Below are positions 1-5,641 of a DNA stretch of 6,943 nucleotides, piece after piece. The stretch comes from JAADDG01 sp964450755. GTDB lineage: Bacteria; Campylobacterota; Campylobacteria; Campylobacterales; JAADDG01. The first letter of the stretch is position 1; each line of letters begins with the position of its first letter. A program made the translations under genes and the position numbers. The notes under the pieces were generated by a model. The model was not told the origin of the DNA and did no database searches. It worked only from the letters and a program-made list of their open reading frames with translations. Where the stretch lies: contig CAYVDJ010000113.1 of assembly GCA_964450755.1 (NCBI GenBank), positions 1-6,943 on the forward strand, in the 5' to 3' direction.

Positions 1-368
1 GCATTTTCAAAAACTCCGGTTGTATCTTCAATAACAGGTACAGGAATAGAATATTTATCCAAAAGGGTTTTTATAGCATCCATGTGTTTTTGTTCTGCAT
101 TTTGTATATTAAAAAAAACACTCTCACCCCAAATATCACCCAGTGTTTTATAAACATCTCTTGCAACTTTCTCTTCCTGATACATAAATACAAGATCATC
201 TTTTTGTTCCTGGGTAAGGTCTGCGATAGGAGTACTGCTGACAACACTTCCTAAATATGTTGAATTTTGATTTTGTCCATGATTGCTACTGTGGTGTCCG
301 CCTCTTGCCATTGCAAAAGTTGAAATAAGTCCTGCACAAAGTGCTACTGCCAACATTTTCTTTTTCAT
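1..368 (-). CDS. DUF2202 ferritin-like secreted protein (C-terminal part missing)
   Basis: Partial gene: 122 complete codons read from an ATG at 368-366, and the frame runs off the left edge with no stop. The start is supported by an AGGAG ribosome binding site 5 nt upstream. Residues 1-21 form a signal peptide (MKKK, hydrophobic core, AMA before R22), so the protein is predicted to be periplasmic or secreted. A short His/Asn/Gln-rich linker (about 22-38) follows. The DUF2202 domain begins near residue 50 (LTQEQKDDLVFMYQEEKVAR). Seen: EEKxARDVY at 65-73 and AEQKHMDA at 91-98. E65/E66 and E92/H95 are the expected acidic and His positions of a ferritin-like four-helix fold, which could bind a metal pair. 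Known: DUF2202 proteins are ferritin-like and biochemically uncharacterised as far as I know. The gene lies downstream of the sensor/exporter operon but has its own promoter, which carries a direct repeat. Identification of the family is firm; function is unknown. Confidence 0.88.
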   Translation of the reverse strand, partial: MKKKMLAVALCAGLISTFAMARGGHHSSNHGQNQNSTYLGSVVSSTPIADLTQEQKDDLVFMYQEEKVARDVYKTLGDIWGESVFFNIQNAEQKHMDAIKTLLDKYSIPVPVIEDTTGVFEN

Positions 369-373
369 AATAT

Positions 374-380
374 CTCCTTA
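374..380 (-). promoter_or_regulatory. Ribosome binding site of the DUF2202 gene
   Basis: On the minus strand the sequence reads TAAGGAG, followed by 5 nt and then the ATG at 368. It is a near-perfect Shine-Dalgarno match at good spacing and fixes the start of the DUF2202 gene. Confidence 0.8.
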
Positions 381-401
381 AAATTTAATTGCAATGAAAT
401 T

Positions 402-430
402 ATAATAAAGAAGTGTTAGCTGAGTGTTAA
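402..430 (-). promoter_or_regulatory. Predicted sigma70 promoter of the DUF2202 gene
   Basis: Minus strand: a -35 TTAACA at 430-425 and a -10 TATTAT at 407-402, separated by 17 nt. Each hexamer has one mismatch to consensus. A second -10 choice, TATAAT at 404-399, overlaps it. The leader to the ATG would be about 25-30 nt. The -35 lies inside an 11-bp direct repeat, the arrangement expected when an OmpR-family regulator contacts this region. The start site is inferred, not seen. Confidence 0.55.
412..429 (-). repeat. 11-bp-period direct repeat TAACACT-N4-TAACACT, candidate response-regulator site
   Basis: Two perfect 7-nt copies of TAACACT (minus strand, 429-423 and 418-412) start exactly 11 bp apart, one helical turn. 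A third related hexamer, AACAGT, lies at 438-433, 10 bp further upstream. OmpR/PhoB-family regulators bind head-to-tail to direct repeats with an 11-bp period, often at or upstream of the -35. Read as AACAC-N6-AACAC, it has the layout I recall for the Campylobacter DccR site (TTCAC-N6-TTCAC). The repeat is seen; binding by the regulator encoded at 1950-2618 is inference. Confidence 0.5.
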
Positions 431-470
431 TAACTGTTCTTATGCATTGTATTACAATATAATAAAAAAT

Positions 471-812
471 TTATTTAATAATTTTGATTCTTTTTATCAG
501 ATCATATTCTTCTACTATTTTTTTAACCGCTTTTTTGGCTTCGCTCTTCTTAAATTTTGGATGTTCCTGAGGAAAAAACCTTTTTTTCATCTCCTTTGGA
601 AGAAGACTTTTTTTCAAAGTGGGATTTATCAAAAAATCTGTCATAGCTTTTTCAATCCTTTTTTTGGAACTGTATATAAGAAGATACTTTTTATAAATCA
701 TATTAAAAGGGGGAGATTTCTTTTCATGACAAAGGTTGCACTGCCTTAAAACATCACCGGTCGCAAAAGAGAACATAACACTGAAAATCAGTAAAAACCC
801 TATTTTTCCCAT
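471..812 (-). CDS. Small secreted monoheme c-type cytochrome-like protein
   Basis: 113 residues, ATG start, TAA stop. Residues 1-19 look like a Sec signal peptide (MGK, then a hydrophobic stretch to ATG before D20). Just after it lies a single CXXCH motif, C25-N-L-C28-H29, the covalent heme c attachment site, so the mature protein should sit in the periplasm. The remainder is strongly Lys-rich and helical in character and does not follow a classic cytochrome c closely. M75 in LLPKEMKKRF is one possible sixth heme ligand (M38 and M58 are others). The start codon lies inside the end of the kinase gene (13-nt overlap), with AAAGG about 10 nt upstream, suggesting translational coupling. Its position as the last gene of the exporter/two-component run hints at an electron-transfer, redox-sensing or heme-related role in the same response, but that is inference. 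I do not recognise a named family. Confidence 0.78.
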   Translation of the reverse strand: MGKIGFLLIFSVMFSFATGDVLRQCNLCHEKKSPPFNMIYKKYLLIYSSKKRIEKAMTDFLINPTLKKSLLPKEMKKRFFPQEHPKFKKSEAKKAVKKIVEEYDLIKRIKIIK

Positions 813-1963
813 AAAACAGTTACCTTTGTTCCTTTATCCGGACAACTGTTTATATCAAGTTTAAATCCGTAATATTTAATGATCTCTTCAATGATAGAAA
901 GTCCGAGTCCAAATCCCCCTTCGCTGCTGTTTGCTCTGAAAAATCTTTTGGTAACGGTTTTTTGGTCTTTTGGATCTATCCCTATACCGTTATCCTCTAT
1001 ACAAAAAAATTTTTCTGTTAAAACAACCCATACTTTACCGTTTGGTTTTGTATATTTTAAGGCATTGGAAATAAGATTGTCTATAAGTTTTGAAGCATCT
1101 TCCATATCCATATACAGTTTAATTTTTCCTTTGATATCTGTTTTTAACTCTATTCTTCTGACTTTAGCCATTATACTGAAATAATCAATTCTTTCTTGAA
1201 CTGTTTTTGAGAAATCTATCTCTTTTGAATTTCTGTGTCTCTTGTGATTTAGTTTCAAAAATGCCAGATCATCATAAATTCTGCTTAATTTTTTTGAAGC
1301 TATCTCTATCCTTGATAATTCATCACTCTCCCGCAATCTGGGATAAAAATCTTTGATTAATTCCGTATTTGCAAGTATTGTACTAACAGGGGTATTTAGT
1401 TCGTGAGTCGTATCTTTTATAAAATTATCCAGTATGGAAAGGGCATTTTTCATAGGAAACAAAAAGAGCTTCCCAAGCCAGTAGGCTATCAGAGATACAA
1501 AAAGAGCAGAAATCATAAAAAAGAAAATAATCTTTTCTCTAAGTTCTATAACAGGAGAGATATTTAATTTTGTACGAGAGATCAGATAAGCCGCTCCGAT
1601 ATAGTGGGGAGATACATTTGTAGTGTAATAAAGATACTCCTTGTCCCTCCAAAACTCTTCATTGATTTTAAGAACTTTTGGTTTAAAGTCTCCAATCAGA
1701 TAATTTAGATCGATATCATAAACGGCACTTTGCATATCCTTTTTGACAGGATAATACAATATCTTATCAGAGGACTGATGAATTGTTCTTAGTTGAGGTA
1801 TCAAAGTATCTGTTTTGAACTTTAGATTTTCATTTTGATGGTCTATCAGTTTATGAAAACTGTATTGATAAAATATAGCCAAACCTACGGCAATTAACAA
1901 AAGAGTGGAACCTATATAAATAATCAAAAATCTTGTAAGACTTCTTCTTTCACTCGGAAACAA
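800..1963 (-). CDS. Membrane sensor histidine kinase, DccS/CrdS-like
   Basis: 387 residues from a TTG start. No ATG or GTG lies in frame between the upstream stop (1991-1993) and this TTG, and the next ATG would remove the first membrane segment, so TTG at 1963 is the best start; a TTG at codon 13 is a weaker alternative. Order: transmembrane segment about 13-32, periplasmic sensor region about 33-145 with no recognised domain, second transmembrane segment about 146-168, then dimerisation/phosphoacceptor helix with H187 (FIKDTTHELNTP), N-box DNLISNALKY (295-304), G1 DNGIGI (324-329), F-box KRFFRANS (339-346) and G2 GGFGLGL (349-355). All catalytic boxes are intact. Only about 20 residues separate the second membrane segment from H187, leaving no room for a HAMP domain. 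It overlaps the response regulator gene by 14 nt and must be its partner. The family resembles Campylobacterota DccS/CrdS-type kinases; the ligand is unknown. Confidence 0.93.
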   Translation of the reverse strand: MFPSERRSLTRFLIIYIGSTLLLIAVGLAIFYQYSFHKLIDHQNENLKFKTDTLIPQLRTIHQSSDKILYYPVKKDMQSAVYDIDLNYLIGDFKPKVLKINEEFWRDKEYLYYTTNVSPHYIGAAYLISRTKLNISPVIELREKIIFFFMISALFVSLIAYWLGKLFLFPMKNALSILDNFIKDTTHELNTPVSTILANTELIKDFYPRLRESDELSRIEIASKKLSRIYDDLAFLKLNHKRHRNSKEIDFSKTVQERIDYFSIMAKVRRIELKTDIKGKIKLYMDMEDASKLIDNLISNALKYTKPNGKVWVVLTEKFFCIEDNGIGIDPKDQKTVTKRFFRANSSEGGFGLGLSIIEEIIKYYGFKLDINSCPDKGTKVTVLWEK

Positions 1964-2618
1964 AACGATATCCCACTTCTTTGATGGTTTCTATGCGTGA
2001 TTTACCCAAATGCTTTCTAAGCACACTTACAAAAGCTCTCAAACTTCCCTCATTCGGCTCTTCTGAATAACTCCACAAAGTATCAAATATCTGCTCTTTT
2101 GTTACTATCTGATCTTTATGTCGCAAAAAAAGTCTGAGCAAAGATATCTCTTTTGGTTTTAAAGATACCTTTTCTCCATTTATCAAAAGCATATGATTCA
2201 TAGAATCAAACGAAGTCTTTTTATCGATAACAACAATTCCGTCATGGGTTTTATAATATCTCTTTATAACCGCTTCCATTCTGGAAAGTAACTCTTTTAA
2301 AGCAAAAGGTTTTCTTATATAGTCGTCGCATCCGCTTTCAAATCCTTTTGTAGCATCTTCTGCGGCATGTAAAGATGTTATAAAAATAGCCGGTATATCA
2401 TTTTTATTTTTGCGAAGTTCACTTAAAAAATCAAAACCGTTTTGAAAAGGTATCTTGATATCTATCAGCATCAAATCAAACCGCTTTTCATAGATCTTCT
2501 CTCTGGCATCCAACGCATCAAAACTTTGTGTTACCTCAAAACCGTTATGGCGCAAATATGAAGCAATCGTATCACTTAATTCAAGATCGTCTTCTAACAA
2601 AAAGATACTAAACTTCAC
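1950..2618 (-). CDS. OmpR/PhoB-family response regulator, DccR-like
   Basis: 222 residues starting at GTG, preceded at 5 nt by AAAGGA. Receiver domain about 3-115: acidic pocket E9-D10, phosphoacceptor D53 in LMLIDIKIP, switch residues T81 and Y100, and K103 in RKPF. The C-terminal winged-helix DNA-binding domain is about 126-222, with KEISLLRLFL, the recognition helix region SLRAFVSVLRKHLG, and the closing wing IETIKEVGYRF. All residues needed for phosphorylation by the adjacent kinase are present. The gene starts 9 nt after the ABC ATPase stop and ends inside the kinase gene, so it is embedded in the export operon and probably autoregulates it. Regulators of this fold bind 11-bp direct repeats; candidates lie at 412-429 and at the right edge of the window. 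Assignment to the family is firm; equivalence to DccR is a resemblance only. Confidence 0.95.
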   Translation of the reverse strand: MKFSIFLLEDDLELSDTIASYLRHNGFEVTQSFDALDAREKIYEKRFDLMLIDIKIPFQNGFDFLSELRKNKNDIPAIFITSLHAAEDATKGFESGCDDYIRKPFALKELLSRMEAVIKRYYKTHDGIVVIDKKTSFDSMNHMLLINGEKVSLKPKEISLLRLFLRHKDQIVTKEQIFDTLWSYSEEPNEGSLRAFVSVLRKHLGKSRIETIKEVGYRFVSE

Positions 2619-2623
2619 TCTTT

Positions 2624-2629
2624 TCCTTT
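2624..2629 (-). promoter_or_regulatory. Ribosome binding site that fixes the GTG start of the response regulator
   Basis: AAAGGA on the minus strand sits 5 nt before the GTG at 2618-2616 and overlaps the TAA stop of the ABC ATPase gene (2630-2628). This makes GTG the supported start and suggests that ribosomes terminating the ATPase re-initiate on the regulator. Confidence 0.7.
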
Positions 2630-3347
2630 AAATAATAGTTGTTTTATCCATACTTTTAGTAATAACTTTACGGTTTTCAATAGAGAGTATTTTATCACAA
2701 TAAGGAAGCATTCTCTCATCATGAGTTACCATTATGATGGCAACATTCTGCTCTCTTGTAATCTTTTTGAGCATTTTTACGACATTTACCGCTCTTTCCA
2801 TATCCAAGGCGGCGGTAGGTTCATCTGCCAGAATAATCTGAGGCTCATTTGCCAAAGCTCTTGCTATCGCTACCCTTTGATTTTGACCTCCTGATAACTT
2901 TGACGGTAAAAAATCTCTTTTATCTTCTATATCAAAGTAATTTAAAAGTTCTATCGCCTTTTTGGTATATCTGCTCTTATCCCAGCCTATTGTTTGAGGT
3001 ACCAAAGTTACATTTTCAATTACCGTTAAAAACGGTATCAGATAATGGGCTTGAAAAATAAATCCTATCTTTTCCCTGCGAATTTTTCTCAGATCGTTGA
3101 TAGTCCACTTCTGCTCATTCCAAACCATCTCACTACCGAGCCATATTTTTCCTTTTGTAGGCTCCAAAACACATCCTATCATCATAAGAAGAGTTGTTTT
3201 CCCCGCTCCACTTGGTGCAACAAGAGCCGCAAACTCCCCTTTTTTCACTTCAAAAGAGGCATTTTCCAAAACTCTGACTTCATTATCTCCCTCTCCGAAA
3301 ATTTTACTGAGAGATTCTACTTTTATACCTGTTTGAATATCTTTCAT
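2628..3347 (-). CDS. ABC transporter ATP-binding protein, LolD/MacB/DevA type
   Basis: 239 residues, ATG start, with a G-rich Shine-Dalgarno (AGGGGG) that overlaps the end of the permease gene; the gap between the two genes is 3 nt. It is a single nucleotide-binding domain of usual length. Seen in order: Walker A APSGAGKTT (44-52), Q-loop Q99 in FIFQAHYLIPFLTV, signature LSGGQNQRVAIARAL (151-165), Walker B IILADEP (171-177), D-loop AALD (179-182) and switch histidine H209 in MVTHDE. The first Walker A Gly is Ala (A44), a substitution I recall from other LolD-like ATPases, so it need not impair function. The protein would dimerise beneath the FtsX-type permease and power substrate transfer from the inner membrane or periplasm into the tripartite channel. 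A separate ATPase gene distinguishes this system from canonical fused MacB. Substrate unknown. Confidence 0.95.
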   Translation of the reverse strand: MKDIQTGIKVESLSKIFGEGDNEVRVLENASFEVKKGEFAALVAPSGAGKTTLLMMIGCVLEPTKGKIWLGSEMVWNEQKWTINDLRKIRREKIGFIFQAHYLIPFLTVIENVTLVPQTIGWDKSRYTKKAIELLNYFDIEDKRDFLPSKLSGGQNQRVAIARALANEPQIILADEPTAALDMERAVNVVKMLKKITREQNVAIIMVTHDERMLPYCDKILSIENRKVITKSMDKTTII

Positions 3348-3350
3348 CAG

Positions 3351-4499
3351 CTATCCCCCTATCGCCGATGTAGGATCGGCTTTTATAGCTTTGTAAACAC
3401 CAAAAAAACTTGCTGCAACCGAAGCTGTGATGATAATGCCAAAAAGCATCCATGCATCACCCGGCAAAAGGATAACCCTTTTTGGAAATTTGTCATAGAT
3501 AAGGTGAGAAAAAACATTGGCAAATACAAATGCCAAAATTCCCAAAGTCAAGGTCTCTTCAACAATCATTTTTATAATAGTTCTGTTAGGAAGTCCTATA
3601 AGTTTCATTATAGCGATCTCTTTTATCTTTTCAAGAGTCATTGTATAAATGATCAAAGCTATAATGATACTGGACACAACAACCAATATAACGGTAAACA
3701 TTCCTATCTGTTTGGAAGCTCTTTCTATAACATTTTTTGTTAAAATCTCTTTTTGCTCATCAGCCGTATAAACGCTTTTATGTTTCCATCTTCTGATATT
3801 TTTGGCAGCTTTATTAACATTGTATCCATCTTTTAAGGTTGCAACGATACAATTTACCATATGGCTGCTTTTGTTTATGATTCCTCTTGATCTATCGTTT
3901 CTGATTCTGGCATTGGAATAGAGAAACTGAAGTTCCTGAGCATCTTTCAAACTAAGATATATCAGCAGATCTCCTCCTGAAGAGACTGTTTTTTGGGTAA
4001 TTCCTACAACTTTATATACATTTCTTCCGAGTTTTATTTTATCGCCTGTATCAAATCCCAGTTTTTTAGAGACTACTATCTCATAATGACTTCTTTTTAT
4101 AGTTCTGCCTTTTATCAGTTTTTCATGATTTATAGGCAAAATCTCTCCAAATGGATCATATCCGACACTGTAAACTCTCACCATTTTCCCCGATGGGATT
4201 TTAATCTGAAGATTTTGAAAAGCAAAAGCCGCTGTTTTATCTACGGAAGGATTGACTTTCAGAGTATCTTTTAGATCTTCATGTACTCTTGAACTCTGGG
4301 CAAAAGGTCCCAAAGTATCATCTTGAACGATCCATAAATCAGCTCCTATATCATCCAAAAGCGTTTGAGCATCGACAATCATTCCCCGATAAACTCCTAT
4401 CATAATCAAAACGATACCAAGCAACATTCCAACTCCCATCGCCGTTATGATAAACTTTCCCAAAGAATGGGTAATGTCTTTAAAAGCAAGATTTATCAT
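3351..4499 (-). CDS. ABC transporter permease, DevC-like, FtsX/MacB_PCD type
   Basis: 382 residues, ATG start overlapping the stop of the fusion-protein gene in an ATGA arrangement (4-nt overlap). Topology matches type VII (mechanotransmission) permeases: first transmembrane segment about 16-37, large periplasmic domain about 40-264, then three membrane segments about 266-287, 312-333 and 348-368. The early periplasmic motif GADLWIVQDDTLGPF (52-66) is what I associate with DevC-type permeases. The FtsX-domain coupling region EKIKEIAIMKLIGLPNRTI is at 290-308, and the C-terminal AIKADPTSAIGG (371-382) is typical of the family. Known: DevBCA with a TolC-like channel exports heterocyst envelope glycolipids in Anabaena; proteobacterial relatives are mostly unassigned. 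With the ATPase gene 3 nt downstream and the fusion protein and channel upstream, it completes a tripartite exporter. The substrate is not deducible. Confidence 0.92.
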   Translation of the reverse strand: MINLAFKDITHSLGKFIITAMGVGMLLGIVLIMIGVYRGMIVDAQTLLDDIGADLWIVQDDTLGPFAQSSRVHEDLKDTLKVNPSVDKTAAFAFQNLQIKIPSGKMVRVYSVGYDPFGEILPINHEKLIKGRTIKRSHYEIVVSKKLGFDTGDKIKLGRNVYKVVGITQKTVSSGGDLLIYLSLKDAQELQFLYSNARIRNDRSRGIINKSSHMVNCIVATLKDGYNVNKAAKNIRRWKHKSVYTADEQKEILTKNVIERASKQIGMFTVILVVVSSIIIALIIYTMTLEKIKEIAIMKLIGLPNRTIIKMIVEETLTLGILAFVFANVFSHLIYDKFPKRVILLPGDAWMLFGIIITASVAASFFGVYKAIKADPTSAIGG

Positions 4500-5641
4500 A
4501 ATCTTATGCTCACACCTTCAAAAAGAGGTTTCTTTTTGGGACTTGGAACCAATATCCTATCTACCGTTCCAATACCTTTGACTGCGGCATAATCTCCGCT
4601 TCTTGCCAAAATATCAACCTCTTTGAAATGGGCTTTCCCTTTTTCATAAATCCATACACCCTCTTTGCCTTTTTTCATAACCAAAACTTTTAAAGGAATT
4701 TTTATGATATTTTGTAAAGTTTTAGTTGAAATGAGAACTTCAGCCTGTTCATTGAGATAAAAAGGAGTCGGAATATTTTCAAAAGATACATCAACCATCC
4801 TCTCCTGGGTTACAGGATCACTTTTTGCCTCTATACGACTTACAAAACCTCTCAATTTTTTATCAGGAGAGGATCTCAATGTGATATAAGCTTTGTTACC
4901 TGTTTTTATATTACCGCTTAAAGTCTCGTCTATATATGTTTTTACCCATACGCTTTTTGGATCAACGACAGTAACAACAGGAGATGAAGGATTTATGGTC
5001 TGAAAAACCTGAGCATCTTTACTGACAACATATCCGTCTATGGGAGAGAAGATCTCAAATCTTGATAATTTTTCTTTCAGAGCTTCTATGTTTTTTTCAG
5101 CTCTTTTTCTCTCCTCTTTGGCAGAGAGTATTTTTGCTTTTGAGGCTTCAATACTTGCTTTGATACTCTCCAAATCACTCTTTGCCTTATCATATTCAAT
5201 CTTTGCCGAAAATCCTTGTTTACGAAGTTTATAGTACCTCTCATAATTGATTTGGGAGAGTCTTTTTCTCGCTATCAGAGATTCAAGCTCTTTTTGTAAA
5301 GCATCTATCTCATATTTTGATTTTTTCAGAGAGATTTCTGCCTGTTTTAAAATATCAGGTAAATCAACAGGATCAATTTTCGCTATCAGTTCTCCCTTTT
5401 TTACCCATTTACCCTGATCTGTCAATAAAGATATTATCCTGCCTCCGGTTTGGGAAGTGATCGGATATATCTCTTTTGCCGTAACTTCACCTATACCAAA
5501 AACATTGATACTAAAATCACCTTTTTTGGGATTTATAAAATCATAAGTTGCTTTCGGAATATAAACTTTCTTATAAAAAACTATACCTGTCGATACCAAA
5601 ATCAACAACAAAACGATATATTTTATCCATTTACTATTCAT
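4496..5641 (-). CDS. Periplasmic membrane fusion protein, HlyD/MacA/DevB type
   Basis: 381 residues, ATG start overlapping the tolC-like gene by 8 nt, with AGGA 7 nt upstream. A single N-terminal anchor (about 7-23) has no lipobox cysteine, so it is membrane-anchored rather than a lipoprotein. Domains: first lipoyl half about 60-92 (GGRIISLLTDQGKWVKKGEL), long alpha-helical hairpin about 96-193, second lipoyl half about 196-228 (FSPIDGYVVSKDA), beta-barrel about 230-305, membrane-proximal domain about 310-381. The hairpin turn (RYYKLRKQGFSAKIEYD, 135-151) matches the place where adaptors dock onto TolC, with R135, L139 and S145 in the conserved pattern; the L-to-S spacing seems one residue shorter than in AcrA. 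It bridges the inner-membrane permease and the outer-membrane channel. Whether it is closer to DevB or MacA cannot be settled by eye. Confidence 0.93.
   Translation of the reverse strand: MNSKWIKYIVLLLILVSTGIVFYKKVYIPKATYDFINPKKGDFSINVFGIGEVTAKEIYPITSQTGGRIISLLTDQGKWVKKGELIAKIDPVDLPDILKQAEISLKKSKYEIDALQKELESLIARKRLSQINYERYYKLRKQGFSAKIEYDKAKSDLESIKASIEASKAKILSAKEERKRAEKNIEALKEKLSRFEIFSPIDGYVVSKDAQVFQTINPSSPVVTVVDPKSVWVKTYIDETLSGNIKTGNKAYITLRSSPDKKLRGFVSRIEAKSDPVTQERMVDVSFENIPTPFYLNEQAEVLISTKTLQNIIKIPLKVLVMKKGKEGVWIYEKGKAHFKEVDILARSGDYAAVKGIGTVDRILVPSPKKKPLFEGVSIRL

Larger units (their letters stand above)
369..470. other. Intergenic region between the operon and the DUF2202 gene
   Basis: These 102 nt are the only sizeable non-coding stretch within the window besides the right edge. 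They hold the ribosome binding site, the promoter and the direct repeat of the DUF2202 gene. A small AT-only inverted repeat (ATTGT/ACAAT, 446-458) is also present. I see no GC-rich hairpin followed by a T-run on the minus strand, so the upstream operon may read through into the DUF2202 gene. Confidence 0.6.

Noticed and set aside
446..458. Inverted repeat ATTGT-N3-ACAAT as a terminator after the CXXCH gene
   Set aside because: The stem is only 5 bp with four A/T pairs and no T-run follows on the minus strand. It might be a small operator, but nothing supports that.
447..749. A 100-residue plus-strand open frame rich in Phe and Lys
   Set aside because: It is antisense to the CXXCH protein gene, begins in AT-rich intergenic DNA without a ribosome binding site, and its composition reflects the poly-Lys/Phe codons of the opposite strand.
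3045..3743. A 232-residue open frame on the plus strand
   Set aside because: It lies antisense across the ATPase and permease genes, which have full motif sets and coupled starts. Its translation is rich in Ser, Phe, Tyr, His and Cys with no recognisable domain, as expected of a shadow frame.
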